In this document: in pieces, positions 47,301 through 59,224 of the stretch
Layout: each line of letters starts with the position of its first letter
Numbering within the stretch: the first letter of the stretch is position 1
Source: Chlamydomonas sphaeroides
Taxonomy: Eukaryota; Chlorophyta; Chlorophyceae; Chlamydomonadales; Chlamydomonadaceae
NCBI GenBank assembly: GCA_001662425.1
Contig: BDDC01000109.1
Span: 34,292 to 98,291, forward strand
Direction of reading: 5' to 3'
Length of the DNA: 64,000 bases
The notes under the pieces: model-generated
Database searches by the model: none
What the model saw: only the letters and a program-made list of their open reading frames with translations
What the model was told of the DNA's origin: nothing
Made by a program: the position numbers and the translations under genes

Positions 47301-50300
47301 GGTCGCAGCGCAGCGGTACCACTGCATGGCCAGGGGGTGCGAAGGAGCGGGCGATGTTCCATACCTGCAGCCGCGGCAGCGCCGCCAGCAGCAGCGCCTC
47401 CAGCTCGGGCGGGCGGTGCCCTAAGTGCGCGCAGGCGCGGACCGCGAGCGCCACGTCGGAGGCGGAGGTGGCGGCGCCGTGGGCCAGCAGGCGCGACAGC
47501 AGCGCGCCCACGGCGGCCTCGTCCAGGTGGCGCAGCAGGCCGTAGCTGCGGGCGGGAGGTGGGGTTGGGGTGCGGGAGGCGGCGGGGCAAGGAGGAGGGT
47601 TGGCTCCAGGGTACGTGTCAAGGCAGAGGGCCGTGAAGGATGCGGGGCGGGCGTGGGGCCTCCGCCCCCCCAAATGCCGAGATGCCCCGACGTCGGCCCA
47701 ACGTCACCGTGAGCAGCATCACGCGCGCCGCTGCAGGAAGCGACACCGCCCGAACCCTACGCCAGCCGCTCGCTCGCCTGCCCCAGTCCGTTTACCCCAT
47801 CATTGCCCCGCCCAAGCACAGCCCTGCAGCACTGCACCTGTACAGCAGGTTGGAGCAGGCCTGCGGCACGGCCTTCTGCAGCATCGGCGAGAAGGAGGCC
47901 AGCGGCGGCGCCGCCGCCCCGCCGCCGCCCTGCTCCCCACGCTGCGCCTCCGCCGCAGGCGACCTGACGCCGCCGCCTCTGCTGCTGCTGTCGCTTCCCG
48001 CCGCTGCGGCGCTGCTGCTGCCCAGCACCGCCTCCGCCAGTCGGTCCATGATGCGGGTGTCGTAGTGGTCTAGCTGCGCCAGCGAGTACATGACGTTGGA
48101 CCACTCCTGTACGGACGTACGGATGCACGGGCTCACGGGTGTTGGCGCAGATGGGACGCGCCCCGGCCGGCGCCGCTGGCAACCCCAATAGGGCCGCGCC
48201 CTGCATCTGCTCGCGCTCCCGGCTTCCCTCCTTTCGACCTCCCTCCCTCCCTCAAAGCAAGCAGGCGAGCGAGCGAGCCGCACCTGGGGACCTCCCGCCC
48301 AGCGGCCCTCGGCGATGAGGTCGGACGCGCACTGCAGCAGCGCCCTGTGGGGCGGCATCGGCATCCAGGCAGCGGCGCTCGGGCGCGGGGTCTGCACGGC
48401 GTGTCTTGCCCCGCCAGGCGCAGCGCCTCCCTCCCCACCCCACGCCCGGCCTCCGCAGCCTCCGCAGCCCCGGCTGGCGCCTCCGGCCAACGGCGCTTCC
48501 CCCGGTTGCCCCGCCGCCGTTCCTCGCAACCCTGTCCCGCACCTCCGCGAGCATCCATCCGACATCCCCCATGGCCCCACCCCCACCCCACGACCCAACC
48601 CTTGCCGCCGGGGCCCCACCTGAGGGAGTCCGGCTCCAGCACGTCCAGCTTGGCGGCGGACCACACCAGGTTGGAAACCTGCGGAGGCGGCGGGCAAGCG
48701 GCCGTGGGTTGCGCGGCTGGGCAGCTGCGCACGTGCGGGTGGGTCGCCGCATGCGGAACACGTGGAGGGAGCTTGCCGCCGCAACACGTGGCGGTTGCTT
48801 GCTCTTACGCCACACTGCTTTAGTGCATAAGTGTCACGTCAATTCGTAAAAGTAGAGGCGTGGCGCCGCACCTCGTGTGCCTTGAAGCCCTCCAGCCTGC
48901 GCGCCGCCGCCTCGCGCAGCGCCGCCGACAGCACGGAGCTGGCGGAGGCCACAGCCCGCTGCGGGAGTTGGGGCCGGGGCGCGGGGGCGAGGCCGGGGAG
49001 TTCGGGTCTGGGGCTGGGGCTGGGGCTCGCTTGAGGCAATGCTGCTGTGGCTGGCGCTGCTGCTGTGGCTGGCGCTGCGAGCCCAAACCCGCCCGTAAGG
49101 ACATGACTGCGCCGCAGCGATGCCAACAGCCGCCGCAGCAGCAGCGTACGCACACACAGCGCTCGCAGGCGCGTCAGGGCCGCCGCCACGCGCGCCACCA
49201 CCCACCACGACGCCCGGCTCGTTAGCCATGAGGCCGCAGCTGTAGACCACGGTGGTGAGCGCGCTGGGCTCCAGGTCGGGAAGAAGCGCCAGTGCCCGCC
49301 GGCTGGCGGTGGACCAGAGCAGGGGGTCCTGCGGCGGCAGCGGGGGCAGCGGAGGGCAGCGGCAGAGGGACCAAGGGCAGCGGCAGAGGGACCAAGGGCG
49401 GGGGGCGGTGCGGTGGGTGCGGTGGGTGCGGTGGGTGCGGCAGCAGGGCGCATGTGGGCCAGCGCGGCGGCGCCGCGGCTTTCTCCTGCGTCCGCCCACG
49501 CCCGAGCTACAGCGCCGCCCTCCGTGCCCGCTCAGGCACCTGCCCTCGCTCCCCGTGCCGGCAGCGCCCCCCACCCCCGTGCTCTCGCTGTGCCCCCCAT
49601 CCCCGTGTCCACACGACGTCGGCGTCTGACCCATCAACCCCGCCCCGATTCCACCTGCGCTCACGGCGTGCCGCTCCTAGCCCCTCCCCAGCCGTCTCCT
49701 GACACCCGGTCCCCGGTCCCCGGTCCCACCCCATCGCCCATCCCATCCCATCCCATCCCTGCGCTCACCGTGTGCCGCAGGTGCGCCGCCGACCAGAACA
49801 CTTGCGCCAGCGAGCCGGCGCTCAGCTTGTCGTCGTGCGCCCGCGCAAAGCCAAACAGCTCGGGCGCCAGCCGCCGCCGCGCCGCGTACACCAGCGCACC
49901 CGCGCTCTGCTTGCTGCCCAGCTGCAGCCGCCCGTCCAACACAGAGGCCACGGCGTCGGCGCCCCCGCCGCGGCCCTTGCTGGCGACCTGCGCGCGCGCG
50001 AGCGTGTACAGCGCCAGCGTGGCCCAGTAGTCGGCGGCGTCGTACGGCATGGTGTGCCGTATGGCGCCGCTGAGGTGCTGTACGATGGTCACGGCGGCGG
50101 CGCCCCAGGCGTCGTGCTTGCCCAGGGCGTAGAAGAGGCGCATCAGGGCGATCGGCGGCAGGTCTTGGCCGTAGGGACCCTGTCGCCAGGTTGGCGTGGG
50201 GCAAGGGGGGAGTGGGAGGTCGGCAGTGGCAGGCAGTGGCAGGCAGTGCCTGGGGGCTCAGCTGCTGGCTGCGCGGACCCTGAGCCCTTCTGGCCGCTGC

Positions 50301-51809
50301 CCCTCGCCACCTTCCACTGCCGCCCCCACGTCCGGGCCTCCTGGCCGCACCGCGTCCCATCACGCCGTGCCGCGCCGTGCCCCTTCCGTCCGGCCCCTTC
50401 CGTCCGGCCCCGGCCCCGGCCCCCGCCTCCGCGCCCTGAACCCGGCCCTGGCCCCGGCCTCCGCTCCCGCACCTGCAGCAGCTGAGCCAGCAGGGGGTCA
50501 AGCTGAGCCATCGCCTCGGCCGTCTCCTGCGGGGCGGCAACGCCAGGGGCACGCTGGCCTCAGGCAAGCTGAGCCACTGGGCGGGTGCTCGCGGCAGCAA
50601 CGGGGGCCGCAGCTGGGCGCCGGCGGCCCTGCCCCCCAGTGGTGCACCCCAGTGGGCAGGAGCTCTCCCCGGGCAGCAGGCCGCCTGAGGCCGCCTGAGG
50701 CCCTGGATGCGTTACCCGGCGCTTGGCCAGGCGCGCTCCACCAGCGCTCTGCTAGGAGCGCCCCGTCGCCAAGGCGGCCCGGGCGTGCGGCGCCTTGGAC
50801 CCGAGCCGGGAGCGCACGGCAGCGCAGCGCCCGGCCCAGGCCAACAGCTCTGCGGCCACGGCCCGCCCCCACCACGCGCCGCCCCTGCCCGGTGCAGCCC
50901 CCGGCAGCTGGCTGCCCTGCGCTGCTGGCTGCTGGGCACTACCTGGCCGCTCTTGGCCGCCTCGACCAGCAGCGACGAGAGGCTGGAGGGGCTGGGCGGC
51001 TGCCCGCCGGACCGCAGCACCGCGACCAGCTCCCGCAGGCTGCGGCAAGCGGGCCCCGCGTGCGCCGCCGGCTGCCGCTCCCGCGGCGGCGCCGCTGCCG
51101 GCGCTGCCGGCGACAACACGGCAGGCCCGGATGGGTAGCCCCGCGGCGCCGCCGGGGCTGCGGAAGGGGCGCTTGCGTCGCCGGCCTCCGGTGCTAGGTG
51201 CCGCGCTCGAGTTCCTGGTGGGAAGTCTTCGTGGGATGGCGTCCGGTGTGGCGCAGGCGGTGCCGTTGCGGCGGCGCCGGTGGTCTCGTGCAGCGCCGCT
51301 GCAAGCTGCGCGTCAGCCCGCTGGGGCCGGCTGGGCGAGCGCGCGAGCGCAGCCGGCGTGGGCGGCGCACCCGGGACCGCCGAGGCGAACTGCGCTGTGC
51401 TGTGTGGAGGGCTTCTTGGCCTGCGCATACGTGGGCCTAAGAGAGACGAGCTGGCTTCCGCGTCGGACGGCGGATGCCGGAAGCCGCCAGGGGCATCGCC
51501 AGCGCCGTCAGGTACCGGCAGGTCGCTAGACGTGGACCGTTGCTCAGAATCCAGTCTTCGGCGACGACTAGCAGCACCGGTGGCAGCCCCGTCTGTCCGA
51601 CTAGATAAGGTGCGAAGCTGGATGATGAGCGGGATGGGCTCGGCAGCGCCATCCGCGGTACGTGCTGCCCTCGCCGCCGCCTGGCCCACGCTGTGCCCTA
51701 GACATCGCAGAAGGTGCTCTTGCAGGGTAGTGAGCTGCTCTGCGCCGGACGCTGACTTGCTGCCGAACGCGCCGTGCGCCAGCGACAGCCATTGCGCGGC
51801 GCGCCGCAT
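44396..51809 (-). CDS. OPR-repeat / RAP-domain organelle RNA-binding protein (gap in one intron)
   Basis: Minus-strand exons 51809-50943, 50526-50473, 50179-49769, 49328-49212, 48958-48872, 48678-48620, 48344-48284, 48106-47838, 47545-47365, 46961-46623, [gap], 46064-45891 and 45373-44396 give about 1,200 residues with matching phases. The first 290 residues are a low-complexity, Ser/Pro/Ala-rich extension with a basic start, as in organelle-targeted proteins. OPR-like helical repeats recur: IALMRLFYALGKHD, LAQVFWSAAHLR, LTTVVYSCGLM, VSNLVWSAAKLD, WSNVMYSLAQLD, PQNLLWSLLNLG. The last exon ends in a RAP domain (YPVAVEVDGPWHFLRNRP, then LLGGEPANVLTVPTNVWVDV). OPR/RAP proteins of green algae bind and stabilise or process chloroplast or mitochondrial RNAs; the target here is unknown. 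A gap (46146-46488) lies in an intron bounded by phase-0 exons and could hide an exon. Confidence 0.85.
46146..46488. other. 343-N assembly gap in an OPR/RAP intron
   Basis: Ns preceded by a G run, in the intron between exons 46961-46623 and 46064-45891. The flanking exons are phase 0, so a missing exon of multiple-of-three length would not be detected. Confidence 0.9.
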
Positions 51810-54068
51810 CGCGCCGAGTAAGGTACAACTGCCCTAGCGATCTAGTACGCAAGAGCACTCGCTGGCATATGGCGCCGACGCGTCGCAGCCGACATGGCGA
51901 AACGGCCGAAATGTTGTGCAGCGAGGCGGAAGGGTGTTGTCTAGCACATGCGCGCAATACTTCCTATTATGTGTCGCGCGTGGGTTGAAGGGTAGAACTT
52001 TGGCATTGAAAGGCACTCGGGGTTTGGGAGGCACGAACCCGTGCTACGCGCTCCTTTCAGCACCCGCCCTCTTCTCTGCCTCTCCCTGCCTCTCTCTGCC
52101 CCTTTACGTCCGACTTTCTGCACTCTGCGCCAACCCCACGACGCGCAATGTTGCCAGTAACAGGATCCTTTGCAACCTTTGCAACGTAGACAAGACAGCG
52201 GAGGGCAGAGGTGCGCTGTAGCCAAACATCTTGCGTGCACATTTCTTCCAGGGGTCGTTTTCTTGGCGCATTAGCGCCAGACACCGTGCTGCCCAGGAAA
52301 AATGCCCTCTGGGAGGCACGCTTGCTCGCCCAAGGCTCATGGGACGGAAGAAGAGGGCAGAAGAGCAGTAGAGAGGAAGAACGTTGTGAAGGGGAAAGGA
52401 CGAGAACGTGTTACTAAGACGCCACGCAGCGCAGGCCAGAGCATGGGCCGAGCCAGTGGGACTCGGGCGCCAGGGCAGCCTGGTTCTACAGTGGAAGGGC
52501 AGCCTCGAGCTCCTGGCCCGACCCGGTAGTTGCGTTGCCAGCAGCCAGTTCCTCGTAGTCCACATGGAGCGATGGCGCGGAGCCAGTGGCCGGCGTCCGA
52601 AGAATGTGTCCCTCCTGATCCCCTGGCATCGAAGCTTTCTATCTACAAGAACCCCAAAGGCCCTAAAATACAAGAGCATACGACCAGCGGCTGGAACATC
52701 TAGATCGCCTGAGCTGGGTTTCCAATCACAACCAGAAGGATGCCAGGAGAGGAACTGAGCTGGGTTGCACAGCCTACCCACAGCCCGCCACCTGGCCGCT
52801 AGCACAAAGGTGCCCGTGGCGAAGGCCAGGGCAGGTCAGGGCCGCTCAGGGTTTCTGAGATTGGGTACTAGCACCCATTTGGATACTATGAAAACAAGTC
52901 GGCTGCCGAGTCTGGGTACGGGACCTATGATTCAGGGGTGTGCGCTAACGCTGGCGCGGTGTGACCCGCCGGAGGGCGGCTCACGAGGGGCAGCACCATC
53001 CTGTGCGTGTCGATAATGTATGTTGCGAATAGGCGGGCAGCACGTATGTATGTTGCGAAATGTATGTTGTGAGGCAGGTGCCGGCCATGACCCATGGATC
53101 GGCCGACCCTAGGATCGGCCGACCCTGCGCTCCCCTGGCGCCCCGCGTGTAGGTCTACTAAGGAAATTGCGCCCGGGCTCGGGCCAGTACCCACCCACGC
53201 ACCGGCCGGCCGGTTGGCATCCTGGCCGCACCTGCCGCACTGGCCGGCCGGCGCCGGGGGCCTAGCGCGACTTGGGAGCCACGTCAGAACTCGAGCGGAT
53301 ATGTGCAATGTATGCGCAAAAACGCGTTTCTGGTACCCAAACCTCCGAAAATTCCCGGGGGGCTCCTGCACCCCCGGACCCCCCTTTTGCAGTAGGTTCC
53401 GGGCCGTAGGCCCGATAACCAGACGGGTACCACAGAAATTATTGGGACAAAAACATGTCAGAAATCCTGGGGCCGCTGCTGAGGCTGGCGAAGGCCAGAA
53501 CCTGGGCACCCTGGGGCCTCCTGCCCTGGGGAGGACTGGGGCCACCCAGGGGCCAGGGCACTGGTCGGGCTTCACCCATCCACCAGAGTCAGCAACGACA
53601 GAAGTAGCGTCTGCTGCACGCGTTTGGGGCCGCTATGATGACGACGCGTCCCGGAGGTGGCGACGTGGGGCGACGACGACGGACGACGCTTCAGCCAGGG
53701 GCACGCAAGCGGCAGGCTTCTGGGTTGAAGTGAGGCGAGCTAATCGCGCAAGCCCAGTTCGCTGGTGAGGCTTGCGAGTCGCAAAGGCGCATTTGTGGCT
53801 CGGCTGGACCGCAATTCCTCCGACGAATGTATGCGCACGTCAGCATGTCGCGCCCCCACGGCCCCACGATGTCGCCTGCACCTCTAGATGGTCCTGTCGC
53901 ACGTACTTCCACCAACCAGAGTCAGGATGAGGCTCGGATCTCTGAAAAGCGCTGCATGGGCGCTTGCATGGGCTCGCGACGTGGGTGATAGGGCCGCGCG
54001 GAGCGCATGGTTCTCCAACTCACAGTAATCCTCACTTGAGTTCATTCCCACACACCCCCGTCGCAAAA
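51810..54068. promoter_or_regulatory. Long divergent intergenic region (OPR/RAP / plastocyanin)
   Basis: About 2.26 kb between the OPR/RAP start (51809, minus) and the plastocyanin start (54069, plus). No gene is recognised. It contains three ATGTATGTTG-type repeats at about 53027-53068 and a perfect 15-bp tandem duplication (see separate entry). The plastocyanin promoter must lie near the right end, but I see no convincing TATA box or copper-response cluster. Confidence 0.5.
53096..53126 (+). repeat. 15-bp tandem duplication containing CGGCCG
   Basis: GGATCGGCCGACCCT occurs at 53096-53110 and again at 53112-53126, separated by a single A. Confidence 0.85.
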
Positions 54069-54589
54069 ATGAAGGCCACCCTCCGCGCTTCGACTGCCCG
54101 CGCCGGCGCTGTGCGCCCGGTCGCCAGCCTGAAGATGGCCCAGCGCGTGGCCTCGGTCGCCGGTGTGTCGGTCGCCTCTCTGGCCCTGACCCTGTCGGCC
54201 CACGCTAACGCCACCGTCAAGCTGGGCGCTGACTCCGGTGCTCTGGCCTTCGAGCCGGCCACCGTGACCATCAAGTCCGGCGAGTCGGTGACCTTCGTCA
54301 ACAACGCCGGCTTCCCCCACAACGTCGTCTTCGACGAGGACGCCGTGCCGGTGAGTTTGCAAGCATGTTGCAAAGCGAGATCGCAAGCTGTGCGTTTGTA
54401 CGCCCAGCTCTGACCCTCTTTGCTTGCATCCCGCAGTCGGGCGTCAACGCCGATGCCATCTCCCGCGATGAGCTGCTCAACGCCCCCGGCGAGACCTACA
54501 CCGTCAAGCTGACCGCCGCTGGCGAGTACGGGTACTACTGCGAGCCCCACCAGGGCGCTGGCATGGTCGGCAAGATCATCGTCCAGTAA
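54069..54589 (+). CDS. PCY1: Plastocyanin precursor (thylakoid-lumen copper protein)
   Basis: Exons 54069-54350 and 54437-54589 give 144 residues, against 145 in Chlamydomonas. Residues 1-46 are a bipartite transit peptide: basic stroma-targeting MKATLRASTARAGAVRPVAS, then a hydrophobic lumen signal VAGVSVASLALTLSAHA. The mature 98-residue protein starts near Asn47. The type I copper ligands are His84 (GFPHN), Cys129, His132 (YYCEPHQ) and Met137 (GAGMVG). Plastocyanin carries electrons from cytochrome b6f to photosystem I. Codon use is strongly biased, as expected for a highly expressed gene, and the start context GCAAAAATGAAG is typical. In Chlamydomonas, copper control of this protein is mainly post-translational; nothing in the sequence contradicts that. 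Confidence 0.97.
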
Positions 54590-54654
54590 ATTGGCTTCTG
54601 CTTCGTGATCGGGTTGTGTGGGCCGCCGTCAGGCGGATTTTGTGCATGTGTGCG

Positions 54655-54659
54655 TGTAA
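54655..54659 (+). terminator. TGTAA poly(A) signal of plastocyanin
   Basis: TGTAA 66 nt after the stop codon, at a normal algal distance or slightly shorter. Confidence 0.5.
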
Positions 54660-55265
54660 TTTTCCAGTCGGAACTCTCTGGCTCTTTCCCCGGTGCCTCG
54701 ACCGTGCGCCGCTCGTCGCGTGCGCTCGCAGCATAGCAGCTATGCGCACGGCTAGCCTATGCATGAGCACCAGCCGTGGCGCCTCAGCTGAGTGCGTCGC
54801 AATCGACAGCTTGCGCGCATGTCGCAAGCACCACTCCACCAGTGCCTAGCAGCGGGCAGCCTCGTCAGTCGAACCGTATCGTCCTGTAACGCGAACCACT
54901 CAGCTTTGCGGGTCCAGCTCATGCGTGTTCCGCGTCCTCAGCTGCGCATCGGCTCCCAACCCTGCACCCCTCCGTTCCTCGGGCTCACCTCTCAATTACT
55001 TGAGCCTGTAATGCAATAGTCAAACATATAGATCGAGCAGTCCACAGTTTCCTGTCAAGTCAGCAGCCGGCGACCGCACACGATCTTCACGACATGTACA
55101 TATCCGGTCCATGCACATGGCCATACATTCCACAAGGACGAAGGACTCACGCACGTGACCTGTGCCCGAGGACATCCGCTCCCCTGTCCGCTGCTCGTGC
55201 CATTGTCTTCCCCCTGCCTCCTGCCTCCCCGCACCCTCCCTCTCTTCCCTCTGCGCTCTGCCCCC
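54660..55265. other. Convergent 3' region (plastocyanin / PYROXD1)
   Basis: About 600 bp of 3' flanks for the two converging genes. No further gene is recognised. Confidence 0.5.
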
Positions 55266-58200
55266 TCAATCAAACACGTGCTCCAGCTCAAAATCGGGGT
55301 CCAGCAGGGCAGGGCCGTAGCGAGACAGGTCCAGGCCATCCAGAATGAGGTTCTCCAGCGCCTTGGGGGTGGGGGCGGGGCAGGGAGATGACAGAGGGCG
55401 CTAGCACAAGGCTTGGAAAGTTGTGCAGTTGCCCGCAGTGGAGGGAGGTGGCAGCCGTGGTGGGTGGGAGTTGCGCAGACAGGCACACACTGTAGCCCAG
55501 CGCGATACGTAATTTAGAGAGTACCGAATGGGCGGCTTGACCGGTATGGGCGCAGTGCCCACGGGGTGCCCCTCGTGCTTGACCCGCGGCTTCAGCCCCC
55601 ACAGCGGCAGACGGCACGGCTGGAGCAGGCACCCAAGTAGGGAAGCGGAGGTGGGGCGGGCAGGCACCGGCAGCGGTGCGGGGGTTCCTAGGCACGGGCG
55701 AAAGGAGGCGCCGCCTGGCAGCCGCAGCCCGTGTGGCCCACCTCCGCCCCGCCGCCCCGCAGCGCTGCCCCCTGACCTGCCCGAGGCGCAGCTCCCCAGC
55801 GAGCCCACGCGCAGCCCCACCACATCCTCGAGATGGCAGCGCTCGAGACACATGCGGCCGTCCCCCAGAGAATCGGGCTCGGTGTTGGCTGACTAGTTCG
55901 CTACCCCCTCGGTACGTGGCCCAGACAGGCCCCCGGCCGCACCTCCTCCAGGTCTGTCTCGCCGATCAGCACCGCCCCCTGCGGCGGCGTGCAGGGCACA
56001 GGACGCGAGGCAAGGGGCGGCACCAGGAGCGTCAGGGCGCGCCATGCCATGCACACTTGCATCCCAGCCCGCCGCCCTGCCCCCATCGCCGCTTCCCGCT
56101 ACGACCCCGATCCTTGTGAAGTGGACGTTGCGAAGGCTGCAGCCGCAGCTCCCACCGCTCCACCGCGCACCTGCATCCGCCCCCGCAGCAGCAGCACCCG
56201 CACGAAGGTGGGTCCGCTGCCGTCCTCCGCCTCCCCCACCCGGCTGTACAGGGCCACGTCCTCCCGCGGCTCGCCCGCCAGGCGCTGGCCGTTGTACAGG
56301 CCCAGCAGCACCACCTGGCCAGGGGGAGGGGGCGAGGGGGGAATGGAAGGAGGGTGACGGGCTGACGGCAGGCGGTAGAAGAGGGGCAAGGGCACCCAGG
56401 GCTGCAGTGCTGAAACCAACGTTAACTAGAAAAGAGGGCCGAAGGAGCGAGGCAGTGCAGGGCAGTGAATGGCGGCGCTGGGCGGTTGGCCGTGGGCCCG
56501 TGGCGAGTGGCCCCGCAAGGAGCACTGGGAGGGGCGCGGGTACCCACGGCCAGGCGACGTCCTGCTCGGGGCCGGCGCCAGGCTCAGCGGCGGGCTGCGC
56601 TGCTGCGGCCGGTGCGGTGCTGCTGCGGTGCTGCGGCCGCACCTTGCTGCCCAGGAAGCGCGTGACGTGCGTGAAGAGCTGCGGGGCGGGGCCGAGGCCA
56701 GGCGGGGCCAGGCGGGGCAGCACAAGGCTGGGGCGGGGGGCGCTCGCAGGCGCGCTGCGTAGCTTGGCGGGGCGCGGGGGCCGGGGGCCGGGCAGCGCAA
56801 CGCGGCATGCTCAGTGCAGCCGGGCCCTGCCCCCGCCCCGCTACGTGCAGCCGCTGCGCACGGCGGGGCCGGTTGGAGACGGCGTCCGGGGCCGCTGCCG
56901 TGCGGGGGGGCCCTTGGGTCTCTCGCCCTGCCGCCGTCCATGGCTGCGTCGTCCCCACGCCACACCCACACACCAACACATGCGCCCCCCCCGCCCATTC
57001 CCCCCCCCCTGCCCGCCCACCTCGAAGTTGAAGCCCGACGCCAGGTCGTCCGCCAGACCCAGTATGCAGTGCGCCGCAAAGGTGCCCATCAGCCGAGCCT
57101 AGGCGAGAGGGCGGGCGAGCAGAGGCGGTTGGGGGTCGGGCGGCGAGGGGCGGGGCGTGGCGGGGCTGGGGCCGGGGGATCAGGCGCCGTGCCAGGGTAA
57201 GGGCAGGGATGTAGGGCGGTGTAGGTATGGTGGGCGCGCTGGCTCGAGTCCGCGCCAGGGTCAGGGGACATGCGCGATGCATCAGCCATGCACACGAGCG
57301 GCACAGCTAGCGGCCCAGGCCTACTCGGCGAGGGCGCACGGCGCGCAGCCGCAGCCCACCTGCGTCCACAGCCGCATCTGGAACCAGTGCGGCCCCGCGC
57401 CCTGCTGCTCCTCGCCCCAGTCGCAGCTGCAGCAGTCGCCCGCCGCCCACACGCCGGGGCAGCTGGTGGCCAGGTGGCGGTCCACCGCCAGGCCGCCGTC
57501 GGGGGCCCGGGCCAGCTGCGGGGCAGGAGGGCGGGGGGGATGGAGGGGCGGGCGGGATGGGCAGGGCTCAGTTTGCGTGCAGCGCCTGTGGGGGCGCTGC
57601 AAGGGACTGCGGTGGCGGGTGTGGCTGCAGCTGTGGCTGCTGGCATCCGCCCCCCTGCCTCCCCACGTGCCGCCCGGCGTGCGCCCCCAGGCGAGCGGCC
57701 GCACCTGCTGCGGCAGCCACTGGGTGGCGGGCTCCACCCCGATGGCGCACACCACGATGTCAGCGTCGTACACCTGCATACGGCACAGCGGGCCGAGGGA
57801 GGGTGTACGACATCGCGGGTGGCCAGTCACGGTGGGGCGCTGCGCGCGGTCCGGCGCTGGCGTGGCTTGGCGGCTGCCACGCCCCAACGACCCACATCCC
57901 AGCGCTCTTCACCGCCATTGCCGCTGCTGGGCACAGCGGGTGGGGGCGTCGGCATGAGAGCAGGCTTGCAGTGGTACCGACGCATGAGGGGCGCAACCTC
58001 AGCTGGGCTGTGCTGCCCACCCATGCTCCACGGCTAGCTGGTGGTCGCGCCTCCATAGAGAATGGATTTACGTCAATCTATATCCAAAGGCCCAGCCCTG
58101 ACCCCGGCCTGCACTACGTGACCCACCTTGCCGTTGGACAGCACCACGTGCGCCGGCCACGGCTCAGCGGCGCGGCCGCCCGCCCCGCCGCCACCGCCGC

Positions 58201-59192
58201 CGTCAGGGATGCCGCCAGCCGCAGCCGCGGCGCCGTCCCCTATCCGCTCCACTGTCGACGAGAACTCCAGCACCAGCCGGAAGCCGCCCGCCGCTGCCCC
58301 TGTAGCCGCCGCCTCCGCTGGCCCTGCGGCCGAATCGGCCCGCGCTGTCGTTGTTTCGTCCGCTTCCCCCATCCCCTCCACCTCCCCTGCCCCTGGTCCG
58401 CTGCCAGCTGACGCAGCTCCCGCGTACCGCCGGCCGGCGCCAGAAGTCGCCAGCGGCCCCGCGGGCTCGCCGACCGCTGGTCCGCCTCCTTCCCCTCCGC
58501 TGCCCTGCGCCATCGCCACCCCCCGCAGCAGCTGCTGCGTCCAGGCGGGGCCCGCAGCGTGGCCGTGCGAGCTCGGGCCGCCCGCCTCGCCGCCCGCCGC
58601 CCCGCCCGACCCCAACCGCTGGCCGCTGGGCCCGCAGCGCTCCTCCTCCCCCTCCCTCGCTGCAGCCGCCGCCCCGCCTGCGCTGCGCTCCGGCGGGCGC
58701 CCCTGCGGCGGGACCTCGCCCCGCAGACCGCCCGCCTGCGCCTCGGCCTCTGCCAGCGGCCCGGGCCGCGCCCCACGGCCCTCCCTGCCTCCCGGCTGTG
58801 CGTGCTGCTGCCCTCTGGAGCCGGCCTGCGATGCCCCGCCGCCCCCAGCCAGCTTCTCCAGCAGAAAGGCCGCTGGCGGCAGGCAGCATCAGGGTTGGGG
58901 CGGGGTTGTGGTTTGTTGTGGTGCTGGGTGTGCTGTGGTTTGTTGTGGTAAGTCAGCCGCTTCCCCCTCCCACGACACCTGCGCTCTACCCCACCTGCGT
59001 CCAGGTCGAAGAAGGCGTCCCCGATATGGCCGTGCTTGAGCACCCACACCAGCTCGGGCTGGAACCCGCCCCCGCCTCCGCCACCTCCGCTTCCGGCTCC
59101 GGCGGCCGAGGCAGTGCCGTCATTGGCCGCTGCCTCGGGCTGCTGCTGCTGCTGCTGCTGCTGCTGCCCTCCACCTGCTGCCCCTGCCCCCG

Positions 59193-59224
<32 letters not shown>

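Noticed and set aside
54860..54885. GGTTCGACT-like motif on minus suggesting a tRNA T-loop
   Set aside because: No matching acceptor, D-arm or anticodon arm could be laid out around it.
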